Shown here: positions 47,754-59,907 of the stretch, one piece after another | Layout: every line of letters starts with the position of its first letter | Position numbering within the stretch: the first letter of the stretch is position 1 | NCBI GenBank assembly: GCA_019188255.1 | Contig: JAETXT010000007.1 | Coordinates: 4,154,001 to 4,218,000 of the forward strand | DNA from: Verticillium longisporum | Lineage: Eukaryota > Ascomycota > Sordariomycetes > Glomerellales > Plectosphaerellaceae | Length of the DNA stretch: 64,000 bases | Direction: 5' to 3' | Position numbers and translations under genes: made by a program | Notes under the pieces: model-generated | What the model was told of the DNA's origin: nothing | Databases searched by the model: none | The model's input: the letters and a program-made list of their open reading frames with translations, nothing else

Positions 47754-49478
47754 TCACATGCGCTCGTCGTCGACCTCAGTCACGACAATCGTCGGCTGCT
47801 TGGCCACGTCGGCCCGCCCAGCCTCCTCGCCGCCGTCGTCGCACCTCTGGCGAGGGACGGCAAAACACTGCACAGCACCAATGACGGCGACGACGGCGCT
47901 GCCGTACCACGCGAGGCCCGAGCAGTTGATCTTGGTGCCGTACGTGTACAGCAGGCCGGCAATGGGAGGCGCAATCATGCGGCACCCCGCACTCGCGCTG
48001 GCCGCCATGCCGTTGAGCTTGCCGAGCGCCTTGGGCGACGGCGCCGCCTCCTTGATGAGGATGAGGAGGAGCGGGTAGAGGATGATCGACAGCACGTTGC
48101 GCACCGCGAGGCAGAAGTAAATCGCCGGGTACACCATGGCCTCGGGCACGAGCAGCAGGTTCGGCACGAGCACGTAGGCGATGGGGTGGAGCACCGTCAC
48201 CGCAATGAACAGCCTGTACACACCAAACTTCTGCGCAGCGAGGGGGAAAATGACGGCCTGCACAAAGAGCGCAATCACACCGTTGACCCCCATGATCATG
48301 CCGACGGCCCTGGTCGTCATGCCGAGACCGCCAGCGCCGAGGCTACCGGCGTCGGACGACGCCGCCGCGGAGAAGAGGCTCAAGCTGCCGCTGTCGGTCC
48401 GGTCGTCCTCGAAAAGATGGGCATCAGGTGGTCGTACGTCATCGAGTGGTACGTGAAGATGCACAGCGCCACGACGAGCGTCATGATGCGCTTGGTGAAA
48501 ATGTCGTACGACGGCTCCTCCTTCTTCTCGTCGAGTTGCGCCCAGTCGCCGGCGCTCAGGCTGCAGCTGCGGCCCCGGACGCTGCCGTACGTGTCGTCGC
48601 GCAGGTCGACGGCCGGCCTCTTCATGGCGTCCGTCGTGGCGAGCAGCGGCGTCTCCTCCGACACAAACGTGCTCGGCGCCACCGACGACGCAGACTGCAT
48701 GTCAGGGTGGGTCTCCTGGAGGAGGAACCAGCCGAGCACAATGCTGACGAAGAGAAGCGCGGCGCAGACGAGGTTCGGCAGCAGGTAGGGGAAGTTGTAG
48801 AAGAGACTGCCGACAGGGAAGGCCTCGGGCCACGACTTGTGAGGGTCGGCCATGGTGCCGCCAATAAAGGGGCCCAGGATGGTGCCGATGGACCAGACAA
48901 AGGGCATGACCGAGTAGGCGCGGGCTGCGAAATTAGTTACATGTTCGTGGCAAAATGGGGCACACCAGATCAACTCACGCTCATGTTCCGGCTTTTTGAC
49001 CATTTCACCAACCATGGTCTGGATGACGCCAATGTTGCCGTTGAGGAGACCGCCGAGGGCCCGTCCGATGAGGGCGAGCCAGATGTTCGACGCAAAGCCG
49101 ACCATGACCAAGCTGAACATGGTGCCGATGCAGCCGAGGAGGAGAACAGGCTTGCGGCCAATCTTGTCAGAGAGGCCGCCCCAGTACATGCCCATCAGGG
49201 CCTCCGCCAGGGAGAAGGCCGAGATGAGCAGGCCCGCGTAGAAGGATGCATCTTCCTCGTTTCCTACCTCGTACCTCTTGACGAGCTCCCAGGCGTAGGG
49301 GAAAATGGAGGTGAGGGCAATGGGTTCCGCAAGTCGGACAATAGCTGTGAAAGTGATTAGCCTCTCGTGGGCCGAGGAATGTTCATGTCTTGGAACGTGT
49401 GGACTCACCCAGGAGGAAGAGCTGGACAGTGGGGAAGGCGTCTGGGTCGCGAGAGTAACTCTGCTTGGTTAGAGACAT
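47754..49478 (-). CDS. MFS transporter, YCR023C/ZIFL-like (TetA-type)
   Basis: Twelve-segment facilitator probably exporting organic acids, metals or drugs; the substrate is unknown. Exon 1 starts at 49478 (MSLTKQSYSRDPDAFPTVQLFLL). Introns are inferred at 49345-49408 (GTGAGT...ACAG, phase 1) and 48925-48978 (GTGAGT, AACTAAT branch), giving AIVRLAEPIALTSIFPYAW and KKPEHEPRAYSVMPFVW at the joins. The loop motif GGLSDKIGRKPVLLLG, then RALGGLLNGNIGVIQT and GPFIGGTMADP, are typical of this subgroup. The frame slips by one at the A run 48412-48415 (T run in sense). One extra T would join DHLMPIF to FEDDRTDSG and give 535 residues, the expected length. The C-terminal half has the hydrophobic segments GMIMGVNGVIALFVQAVIFPL and NVLSIILYPLLLILI. 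A long polar loop lies between segments 6 and 7. Confidence 0.85.
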
Positions 49479-50023
49479 GGCTTCTCGACTTGGTAAAAGT
49501 CTTACGACGCTGACGCAAGGCAACTCTGATACACACACACACACAAACACACTTTTTCACTGAGCACTTGGCGGGAAAGTCTAAACTCGTTCTCGTCAGG
49601 ATCAGGTCAAGTCAGAGAGACGTCCACGTGAACCAGGACAAGCGGTGGTAGAGTAGACAAAGTGCAGGCGGCGAGGGTAGGGTGTGTGGTGATGGTGGTG
49701 GCGAGGCGAGGAGAGATGCTTGTGTCTGGAGGAGACTTCTTCTTCTTCTTCTCTTCGTGGTCGAGGAGAGCAAAGACGAAGGTATTCTTATACAGGCGTC
49801 AGGGTCTCAGGAAGGAAGGAGGAAGTAGAAGCAACCGGAAGTGGATGTACTCTTTCGAAGAGAGGATTCGTCGATGGGGTGAGGAATGAAAGGAAGAAAT
49901 GAGCAACGTGCTGAGAGCAGAAGTGCGAAGGGGTAAATATTTGGGTCGAGGAGAGAGACGTGGAGACGGCCATGGCCATGGTCGCGTGGTGGGCGGCAAC
50001 AGCGTCGGGTGCCGCAGCCTGGC

Positions 50024-50054
50024 GCTGGTGCTGGTGCTGGTGCTGGTGCTGGTG
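50024..50054. repeat. CTGGTG hexamer microsatellite
   Basis: Five near-perfect copies of GCTGGT/CTGGTG in tandem. Non-coding as far as can be told. Confidence 0.8.
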
Positions 50055-51037
50055 GGTGCGTCAAGGGTCCCATTGTCAAGGTTCTTCGTGTCTCGACCCT
50101 CAAGGCCCCCCCTCCGAGGCCCCGTCGATAACGGCTCGCCTTGCTGCAAGCGTTCGAGCTTGTACGGAGCGAGAGGCCGCAGGCACGAGGAATGCATGAC
50201 GTCGGGGCGCTAGCATGCCTGGCCGTTGGAAAGAACCATCCATGCTGCTTGGCAGTCGCAACGCTGGGAACGGGCGTGTGGAAGGAACCACCCCTGTGAG
50301 ACACTGAGAAAAAGACGGTTGAGCAGGAGCGGCTCCGAAGGTCTATCCGGTAGTGTGCAGCATAGCTTGCATGCCAGGAAGGAATGATGGGAGGGGCCTG
50401 TGGCGGTTCGTGGGTCACCGCCGCTACCGCTACCGCTGATGGCAGACGAGGGAGAGAAAAAGACCCAGGAATGTGGGGCGGCGATCGTGGTCCGCACTTG
50501 CTGAACCGAACAGACCGTACCAGATTCGTCGCAACAGCAACAGCTCGACCAATCACCTTCACCGAAGCACCGTAAGTGCCATCCGGCGAACGCAGGGATC
50601 CGACTTGCCAGGCACAGACAGTGGGCAGAAAACAGAAAGCAAGCAGGTCATTCAGCCATTACCACGTACAGGCAGCCACCACAACCGACAAGCGGAGCAG
50701 ATGCAGATGGAGATCAGGGTCATTCAGGCGCACGGGCCAAGGAGCATGTGGCGCCAGCTCTAGCGTACATTCTGTATGCTTGCATCGAGGTGGCCCACGA
50801 GCGAGTGGGTGTGAGGTGAGACAGCCAGCCGCCTCTTCGCTCTCGCATTGGTATCGTTTTTTTTTCTCCTCATCTTCTTCAGTGATCCCCCCCCCTCACC
50901 TTCACACCATCAATGCTGGAACACGCAGATGCCAGCATGTACGCAGGCTTAAAACGGTCTGTCTTGGTCTCGCTTGCCCAGTACCGGATCGACAGACAGG
51001 TCGACACTGGATTCGACCGTTTTCTGTCATCGTCTAC

Positions 51038-51073
51038 CTACCTGCTTTTACCTACCTAAGTAGGTAGGTACCT
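51038..51073. repeat. Inverted TACCTA/TAGGTA cluster
   Basis: Contains the arms TACCTACCT and AGGTAGGTA around a 4-base loop, followed by GGTACCTAAG. The same tetramer family recurs at many intergenic places in the window and at the end of the inverted-repeat element at 60762. Confidence 0.65.
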
Positions 51074-54056
51074 AAGCAAGAAAGGGCCCACCTAACGCTT
51101 CTGTCCCACCCTGTGGTGCGCAATGTCTGGCCTCGTCGTCGCCGTCGAACGAGACGACTTGGCGTTCCTTATCACATATGTAGATGTAACGCCTTGACTG
51201 GGATGACGCCAGCATGAACAAACACCACCAGAGCAGGGTACTTGCCTCGGCCTCATCTCGTTCAACCCCGCCAGATGCACTAATGCCGACTGCGGAGGGG
51301 CCGTCAACTGAGTTGTCCTCCTCACCCAAGCACCAGCCGGCAGGCAGGCATAACACGGCGGAACGGGTAATCGAGGAATCTGGGTCTCAGACGAGGGGCA
51401 CGAGGGCGAGAACGAGAGAGACGGCACGAGGTCTGGTGGCCTTGGACACGGACAAATACCGGACATCCTCGAGAGCAACATGACACGGCACACCGCCTGA
51501 CCATCCGCCATTGAGTGTCGCCTCTGCTGATCTCTCGCCGCCGCCGCCGCCTGCTATTGCACACAAGACTAATTTTGCTTCTTTTCTGCCTCTGATCATC
51601 GAGAGCACAAGCAGATCTTGAAGGATGGCGACGCACGGTGAAATGCCGTCGACCTACATCAACACCCCAAACGGACCAACAAATGAAGACAACAACAGTA
51701 AACAGGTCGTCTCACAACATGAGCAGGCCAGCCAATGACCCAGGCTGGCAATGCAGGCGGACCGTGGTCTAGTCTAGACCTTGATGCTTTTCTCCACAAG
51801 GAGCAGCAATGTCGGATCGTCCGAGCGCCTTAGCTCCATGATTCGCCGCGTTGAGTTGCCGCAAATTCGATGGTGGAGTCAACCACGAGCACGACCCTTG
51901 GTCGCATTCTTATATCCGAGTCTCCACGCAGACGAGCCAGCGAACCAACCCGGATTGTTTTTCTACCCAAATTTCTCCCGCCGGCCTGGCCCCCCTCGTC
52001 CACCGGGCATCCTTGTACGATGCGGTGGCGGTCCGCGGAAGAAAGTCTGGTAATCTGACTGGCATACACTGCACGGCGACTCTCTCGCACCGCCATACGC
52101 GCAACTGTCGGCCCATCATGCAGTCGTGTCATCTGTCTCCAGCGCCCCTGACAGGCTCAGCGTGAACAGGCAATGCACAATATGCAAGGCGGTGTGGTCC
52201 GTCAGTATGTTGCGGTGAACGAACGGTCGTCTCGGTGTGAAACAAAATATCCCCATGACAGATTTCGCCTGGATCGGGTGAAAGGTGGGAAATCAGAGCC
52301 TCGACCCTGGTCAGACTCGTCGCCTGCTGAAGCACTGGCCATCACCAGCAGTAACATGATCCACGATGTCTTGGCTCGACCTCGATACAATCAAACAGGA
52401 TGTGACCCGCTGCCGACGTCGGGCGTCATTGCACCGCCGTCACTTCCGTCTGCTACGACCCGACGGAATCTTCCACAACATTCGCCGGCCTTCGTGTGAT
52501 TGCCGACACGACTTCCTTCCATGTGCGGCTGGGAAGAAGGTAATTGTGCACATCTTATCTATCGCCTGCATTACCTTAAACCTTCGGCATTCTACGTACG
52601 TACATGTATACCACCGATGAAGGACTTTGGCCCTGCATGTGCATGCGCAGGGCCGTGGGACAGTCTTATCTGTCAACCAACTGAAGAAGCAACACTTCTC
52701 GCTGCGCCATCAAGAGTACTTGTAAGTAACCCGGACTGACTCGACGGCGAGACGGAGCGCACAAGCTAGCCGGAGGCGCTTGTCCTGCAATGCACTGCCT
52801 GACATGCAACACCACCATCTCCTTCTCCTCTTTTCCCTGTGGCGGGGGAGGGGGAGAACAAGGGTATTGCCTCGCATTGGTGCATAACGCTGTTTACCCC
52901 CTATCCGCCCTCAGCCGATTTCGCCCGTCACACGGCCCGAAGAGCCAACATGTGACGGGCAGCTCTGGTCCACTACTCCTCCTGCCTGCCGTGACACATC
53001 CTACCTCCCATCCTTGGTGGGACATGGAACGAAGCCCTCAACCGCCTTTCGAGCCTGCCATCGCCGCCTTCTCTCATGACTTGTCGTTAACATGCCACCC
53101 TCCGTCTTCGACTGTCGTTCAATCCAGTGCCAGTGCCCCGCATACCCCATGCGCAACCGCCACCAGGCCCCTGGGCCGGTTGCAGGGTTCAGACTGTGAC
53201 TTGCGCTAGTTCCCGTGCGCGTGGCCCCCCATAAGTGGGAGTGGGTGGGGGCACTTTGGGTTTCTTTGGGTTCTGTTTGGGGCCTTGGGCGCGTCTCCAA
53301 ATCACGACATCACGACTTCAGATCACTGATCCAACCACAAGTGGCGGTACCCAGGCGGCTCTGCTTAAGCTTTGCGGGACCATCGGGGTCCGACGATGTC
53401 TCATCTGGGAAGGTCCTCGTCGTGGCCCCCGGTTTCGTGAGCACGCAATGCGGCTACAACCACGGACCAGAATTGTTATTCCAACGTCAGACCTGATTAC
53501 GTGGACATACTACGTCTGAGACATGTCAACAGGGTATTCCTCTTCTTTCTACTTTACGACCATGGAAAGTTGCAACACTTTTGCACAAAAAAATCGGTGC
53601 AGGGCCCCGGGGGCATCCAACACCAGTTCATAGGTGGTTCTGTTCCTGTCATGGCCTTGTCAGCCGCCGAGTGCACGACACGGGATGGCAATAGCGCCAT
53701 CGTGACCGAATAGGATCTATCGGAGTCGGAATTGCCAGCACACCTGAACCTCCCCACCTTGCCATGTCTGTGGTTCGGTGCCTATAGCGTGCTCGGCGTG
53801 TACGACCAACGACGGTCCCGTAGGCATGTGATTATCAGCTGCTACGCAACCAAGAGACCATATCTGCGACGACTGCTCTCAATCTTTTCCCATCCTCGCA
53901 ACTTCATTTCTATACGTCCATATTTTAGGTGACCATCCACACCGAGCCAATGGAACTTCCACGAGCTGCACCGGCTCGTCAGCACGTCGCATCCGAGCTG
54001 CAACATCTCCTGCACGTCAGACCCTCAACAGCGTCCGGGACCCAAGGCGACGAGTT

Positions 54057-55027
54057 TCAGACAGAGTAGTCCATGCGGTGGTTGCCCATGGCGGCCCAGA
54101 ACTCCTCGACAAGCTCCCTCTGTCCGCTCGGCGCACCCCGCACGGCCAGATACAGCCTGCCATCGAGCTCGGGCTCCCAGTTGCCCGGGTTGCCGCTGGC
54201 CATGATGCCGCCGGCCTCGGTCAGGAGGCACCAGCCGGCGCACACGTCCCAGGCCCAGCAGCCGCCCTCCCAGTAGACGTCGGTCTGGCCGGCGGCGACG
54301 TGCGCCAGCTGCAGGGCGGCGCTGCCGACGCTGCGCAGCGAGTGGGCCATGGCGCCGCCGTCGTCGCGGCTCGCGGCCAGGTTGCGGAAGGTGGCGACCT
54401 TGGCCTCAAAGTTGGGCCCGTCGCGCGTAGAGCCCCACTCGACGGCGACGAGGGCGCTGCCGAGACCGGTCAGGGGCTGGGGGTTGCGCGAGAGGGGCAG
54501 GCGCTGCGGCTGGCTGTCGGGCCCGCGGCGGCGGAGGAAGGCGCCGTGGCCGCGCATGGCCGTGAAGAGCTGGTCGAGAAAGGGGTTGTAGATGACGCCA
54601 ATCTCCGGCACGCGATCGACGGCCAGGCCGAGGGAGATGCAGGCGGCGGGGAACGAGTGGACAAAGTTGGTGGTGCCGTCGATGGGGTCCACGATGAAGG
54701 TGGGCTCGGGGCCGACGCGGGTGCCGGGCTTGTACGTCTCCTCGCCCATAAAGGCCACGGAGGGGTAGGCCTCGCGGAGGCGGGTGGAGACCATCTTCTC
54801 GACGCCCTGATCGGCCCCGGAGACGATACCGACGGCACCAAAGGGGGTCGGAGCTGATAGCGGGGGCACGTGGACGTCGGCGGGGTGGACGAGGGGCAGC
54901 AGGGCGTACAGTTGAGTTTTGTGCCCTGGTCGATGTCGGAGGGGTTGGCGGCCAGGATCATCTTGCCAGCCTCGTAGGCGATGGCGACGAGAGCATCGTG
55001 GATTTCTTGGAGGTTGAGGTCGGCCAT
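54057..55027 (-). CDS. Inositol monophosphatase family protein (IMPase/QutG-like)
   Basis: Mg2+-dependent, lithium-sensitive-type phosphatase; in fungi it either recycles myo-inositol-1-phosphate or belongs to the QutG group. The ATG at 55027 gives MADLNLQEIHDALVAIAYEAGKM. The intron 54854-54909 (GTACGC...ATCAG) restores frame, for 304 residues in total. Active-site motifs seen: FMGEETYKPG (GEES-like metal ligand), FIVDPIDGTTNFVHSFP (DPxDGT) and GGCWAWDVCAGWCLLTEAGG (WD...G..L..EAGG). The usual S-V-D-I-V-T-E-T-D motif reads VGIVSGADQGVEK and is preceded by about six extra residues (PTPFGA). The metal-binding Asp before Gln is kept, but the first Asp and the Thr-Glu pair are replaced. No quinate-cluster genes lie nearby, so the inositol role is preferred. 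Confidence 0.9.
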
Positions 55028-55697
55028 GATGAGGGTTGGTGCGAGTCAATCAATGGGTATAGTTGGTAGTAAGGAGGAATGGTTGGGGAGGAGAGCTGTG
55101 TACATGTACCAAGAAAAGCCCGAGAGACGAGAGACCAATTGACATTCGACGATGGGAGACGAAAGGCGGGGACTAGCGTGCTGTGCTGTGTCAGTCTGTG
55201 TCTGACGAATTGTCTTTTGCCTGGCAGCGGCCCTTTCCCCCCCTGAATCTACATCACGTGGCATCAAATGGTCCGTGCGGCATCCTTATCGCGCTGCATC
55301 GCCTCTTCAGATGTTCGAAATGGAAATGATCTATTCAGGGGAGTGTCTGCCTCCATTCCTTCGAAGCCGAGTGGATTGTTCTCGCTCCTATTGTTCATCG
55401 CCTTTTGCCCTTCGTCCCTCGTTCTGCAGCGTCATCTTTTTGCTCCTCTGGATTCTTCATCCACTTCATCGCGGGGTAACGACCGCTGCCTTTCAACTGT
55501 CTTTGCTAATTGGAGACACGCGCCGAGCCCTCCCGCCACTCTTTTCGACCAGTCAGGCTCCCAACGACCTGCAGCATCATCGGTGCCTCTGTTGCGACGG
55601 ACACATCGATCCGACCCCAAGTTGCTCGGCACGCTTGGCCCTTTCATCTCGTGCGACTCGATCGCGCCTGCGCCCCCCCAGACCACCAACCACCAAG
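55028..55697. promoter_or_regulatory. Divergent promoter region IMPase / CAS1
   Basis: 670 bp between two divergent start codons. It must contain both promoters. A CCCCCC tract lies near 55237; no specific factor site assigned. Confidence 0.5.
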
Positions 55698-58506
55698 ATG
55701 CTGAACATCATCTCGAGGGTCCTCCTCGTTTTCCTGGGCGCCTTGCTGCTCGCCGCTGCCACCTGGCACACCCTCACGCCAGACGGCGACCCCTACCGGT
55801 GCCGTGCACTCCAAGAGACCGGCAACTGGATCGACCCCAAGAACGAAAAGGGCGACAGGCTGCCCTTCAAGACGTGGCAGCCCGAGGGATGTCTCCTGCA
55901 CAAGTACACTTCGGCCGACATTAGGCAGTGCATGGATGGTAGGCATGTCATATTCGCCGGCGACTCGACAACGAGGCAGATTGCCTATGGCATTGCGCGC
56001 CTGGTACGTCTTTTCTGATGGCCTCTGCCTTTTCTTCTTGACTCTTTCTTTGGGCTGACATGATGGACTCGAACAGCTCGAGCGGGACGAGGCCGAATAT
56101 GACCGCACCCACGTCGACTTCCATTCCTCCTTCAATTTGACCTACCACGGCGTCGACATTCAGCAGCACTGGGTCCCCTTTCTCGAGGTCGACGGTCCTC
56201 CCTTCGCTGCTAGCCAGGGCAAGGACAAGGACGGCCACATCAAGGGCGAGCACGATATCGAGCACTTTGTCGAGCAGCTCAACTTGATGCGGGACGAGCT
56301 TGAGAAGAAGCCTGCGTCTATCAAGGGCCAGAAGGGCCCTGCCTTTGCCATGCTCGGCGTGGGCGCCTGGTTCTCCGGCGATGACAAGGAGGGCGAAGCT
56401 CCCAACACGGTCAAATACGAGGCTGCCATCTCCAATGTCTCCGATATTCTGGGCAGCCGCAAGGACTTCTGGAAGGCCCCCATGGATCCCATCGACGGCA
56501 TCGGCAACCAGGTCTTCTTCGCGCCTCCTGCCGGCCCCTACTACACAGGCACGGACCACAAGGAGGGCAAGGCCAAGGCCGCCACGAGGGTCACGGCCAT
56601 GCAGAAGTGGCTGCGCGAGACGGCCGACAAGTGGAACTTGCAGTTCGTCTGGTCCATCCCGGGCCTCGTCGAGCATGACAAGGCCGCCGTTGTTGACCCC
56701 ACGCAGACCGGATTCCACGTCATTGTGAGCGTGTCCGAGATCAAGGCCAACATTCTCCTGAACCTCCGTTGCAACGCGCGCCTCGACCGCGTCAAGGGCT
56801 ACCCCTACCAGCGCACCTGCTGCTCCGACTACGGCGGCAGCAAGCCCCTGACGCAGCTTGTGCTCGTGGGCTTCGGCATGGTGTACCTTGTCGTCTGCAT
56901 TCTGGCCGAGACGTGGGACCTCATCGCCCGCCGCAGCACCCCTCGTTACGCCGCCTTCAACATGGAGACGGGCTCCTTCGTCATGGCCCTGCTCATGTGC
57001 TTTTTCGCCGACCGCACGCACATTCTCGGCAAGGGAGCCAAGGTGTGGCACTATGCCAACTTTGCCATCATGTGCGCGCCGTGCCTTGCCGTTGCCATTG
57101 TCACCATTCGCAAGTCCAAGCCGCCCCGTGCCAAGCCCGGGCAGCTCGTCGAGGCCGACCAGCCGTTTCTTTCGCGCGACCAGACGGACGAGTGGAAGGG
57201 CTGGATGCAATTCGTCATTCTCGTCTACCACTGGACGGCCGCCGCGCGCTCGACGGGCATCTACATTTTCGTTCGCCTGCTCGTCGCTGCGTACCTCTTC
57301 CAGACCGGCTACGGACACACGACCTTCTTCCTCGTGAAGAAGGACTTCTCCTTCAAGCGCATGGCGTCCGTCATGCTGCGCCTCAACCTCTTGAGTGTGT
57401 CGCTCGCCTACTTTATGAACACGGACTACATGTTCTACTACTTTTCGCCGCTCGTCAGCTTCTGGTTCATGGTCGTCTATCTCACCATGGCCGTCGGCCA
57501 CAAGAGGTACAATGATGACATCCAGCTCGTGCTCGCCAAGATCTGCATCTCGGCCGTCATTGTCGCCGTTGTCGTGCTCGCCACACCCCTGACTAAGTGG
57601 ACCTTTGGCTTCCTGCGCATCTTCTTCAACATCAAGTGGAGCCTCGAGGAATGGGAGTACCGCGTCGCTCTCGACCTCTTCATCGTCTACATCGGCATGC
57701 TTTCCGCCATTGCGTACCTCAAGGTCAAGGAGGAGCTGAGGCTCGCGCTGCGGTGCTCCATGGCCCTCGTTGGCCTCGTCGTCATGGCGGGCTACGCCTA
57801 CGCCTGCGGCACGACGCTTGCGTCGATGGGCGATTACCGCCTCTGGCACCCGTACCTCTCGTTCGTGCCCATTCTGGCCTTCATCGCCGTGCGCAACGTC
57901 TCGGCGCCCGTCCGCAACTACTACTCCAAGGGCATGGCCTGGCTAGGCCAGTGCTCGCTTGAGACGTACACGCTCCAGTTCCACCTGTTCCTGGCCGCCG
58001 ACACGCAGGGCGTGCTCCTCATCAACCAGCTGCGCGGCGACGGCTCCAACTTTGACCGGTGGAAGTCTCTCCTCGTCATCGTGCCCGTCTTCCTGTGGGT
58101 CAGCTCCCTGACGGCCAACGCCACGAACAATCTCGTCAAGATTATCCTCTCCGAGTCCAGGCCCGAAGAGCACGCCCCGCGACCGCTGCCGCAGCAGGAG
58201 GAGAAGGAGCGTGCCGAGGACAGCGATGACGAGGACGGCCCGTACATGTACGAGCAGGGCACAGGCCTCCTCGGCCGCTCGCGCACCACCGTCTCCCGCT
58301 ACTTCCAGGAGATGCCGCCGCTGCGGTCGATGCTCCACACGCTCCAGGCGCGCATCGTCTTCATCCTCCTCGTCATGTGGCTCTTCAACCTGCTGACGCC
58401 CGGTCCGATAGGCGGGCCCGTGCCCGACGGGTTCACGCCCCATCGCGTGGGCAGCGGCGACGCGACCAAGGCGTCTGCGCCCAAGGCGAGCGCCAGCGCG
58501 GCGTGA
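55698..58506 (+). CDS. Cas1-type polysaccharide O-acyltransferase (CASD1-like)
   Basis: Golgi multi-pass enzyme that O-acetylates glycans. Relatives are Cryptococcus Cas1 (capsule glucuronoxylomannan) and animal CASD1 (sialic acid). The ATG at 55698 begins a signal-anchor (MLNIISRVLLVFLGALLLAAA). The intron 56004-56076 (GTACGT...GGCTGAC...ACAG) joins AYGIARL to LERDEAEYD; spliced length is 911 residues, unbroken. The N-terminal lumenal SGNH/PC-esterase-like part carries the catalytic-Ser block VIFAGDSTTRQIAYG and a later GLVEHDKAAVVDPTQTGFH (D..H-type motif). The membrane part has about a dozen hydrophobic segments, with RSTGIYIFVRLLVAAYLFQTGYGHTTFF, then MLRLNLLSVSLAYFMNTDYMFYYFSPLVSFWF and GQCSLETYTLQFHLFLAADT, all characteristic of the Cas1 acyltransferase domain. 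An acidic cytosolic loop (EEKERAEDSDDEDG) precedes the last segment. In a non-capsulated fungus the substrate is probably a cell-wall or secreted glycan. Confidence 0.92.
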
Positions 58507-59272
58507 GCGGGGGGTTGCTGCGTTTCGCATGCGGCGGGGCTTGGGGCCGGGTGTTTATGTGCGTGCGTGTTTGGATACCAGTTGTATGTATGCATGAAGC
58601 GAAACCTGCAGATTTGGTTTCTCCGCGTGAGGGGGGCGTTTTTTTGAACGTGTATGTGCATGACGAGTGGGATCCGGCGGTTTTTTCTTCTTCTTCTTCT
58701 AAACTCCTTTCCACATTCTTCTTCTTCTAAACTCCTTTCCACATTCTTCTTTCACATGTCTTTACATTTTTCCTCTTGCTCCCAGGGCGCATTTGCTGGA
58801 TGCATTTGCGGGAGGTTCGACATGATCGGGGACTCTCTCGTTATCCCCTATGAAAATACATTCGCCCATGGCACTACTTCTTACCTGCTCTCGACTTGTT
58901 ACCTGCTCTCGACACATGGTGACCTGCCAAGATGCTCGTGAATTGGCTGTTAAGGGGACGCAGCACCTGGTCCGAGTCTCAAGGCATGGCGCAGCACGGA
59001 CAAAGACATGGCTTCTGTATTTCATCGAGCTCGTGAGGCCGTCATCCGGCAGTGACGATCGCAAGGCCCCCCTTCTCTGTGCCTTGGTTGCTACAAACAG
59101 CAGCCTGCAGAGGCCGAAGGCCGAAACTCAAAAGAACCAAAAGAACCAGAAAAACACGCAGACGCCCCTGAAGACAGACGCCCCTGAAGACCTAAAAGTA
59201 TAAACCCAAGTGTGGTAATCCCTACCGACAACCCCTTTCCCAGGGCAGAGACAAGAAGGAAAAAACAAAGAA
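58507..59272. other. Convergent intergenic region with tandem duplication
   Basis: About 770 bp between convergent genes. It contains an exact 28-bp tandem duplication (58690-58745) in the presumed CAS1 3' UTR. No gene recognised. Confidence 0.5.
58690..58745. repeat. 28-bp tandem duplication
   Basis: Two identical adjacent copies of a unit beginning CTTCTTCTTCTAAACTCC and ending CCACATT, read directly. Probably slippage or unequal exchange in the CAS1 3' UTR. Confidence 0.85.
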
Positions 59273-59861
59273 TCAAACATTCTCCCTAAACATGGACCTC
59301 CTCTCCGTCGGACTCCCACCCTTGGGCCCCTGCTGCCCCTGCTGCTGCGTCGCAGCCCCCGTGTCAATCGGCCGGGGACTCACCCCCCTGAGGCCACCAA
59401 TGTTGCTCGGCTCGGCGTCGTCGTCAAAGGGGTTGCCGCCGCCGTTGCGGTGCACCTGCGCCTGGTAGGCGTGGCCGGCGCTGCGTCCGCGGTCGCCGAG
59501 CTCCTGCTCGTCGTAGGCGCCGTAGGGCCCGTACGAGTCGGCCTCATGGCCGACGCGCGCGTCCCAGGCGTCGTCCGGGTCGAGGGGTCCGAAGCCGCGG
59601 CGGCCGGCGGCGTTGCTGTTGTTGTTGCCGCCGCCGCCCGTCGCGCCGGGCTGTTCGTAGGCGCCGGCGGCGGAGCGGGCGTTGCGTCGGCCGAACCAGC
59701 CCTTGATGGTGGCGAGGGGGCCGCTGCCGCCTGAGGAGGAGGAGGAGGAGCCGTAGGGGTCTGGCTTGTAGAAGGGGATGTAGGATGCGATGGAGGGCGC
59801 GGGGAGCTGTGGGGCGACGCAAAGTTAGCCGGCTGCTCGGAGAAAGCGAGAGAGAAAGTGA

Positions 59862-59907
<46 letters not shown>

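Larger units (their letters stand above)
49479..54056. other. Gene-sparse intergenic region, ~4.6 kb
   Basis: No gene recognised on either strand; open frames are short or low-complexity. Contents include a short CA repeat (about 49531-49551), a CTGGTG hexamer repeat (50024-50054), a palindromic TACCTACCT/AGGTAGGTA cluster (about 51038-51073), and a 23-kb-distant echo of the same GGTA motif. It must include the promoter of the minus-strand MFS gene at its left end. Confidence 0.5.

Noticed and set aside
48428..49360. 310-codon plus-strand frame
   Set aside because: Antisense to the second MFS transporter.
55948..57849. 633-codon open frame on the minus strand
   Set aside because: Exactly antisense to the well-supported Cas1-type gene. 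It arises from GC-rich third positions and has no domain character.
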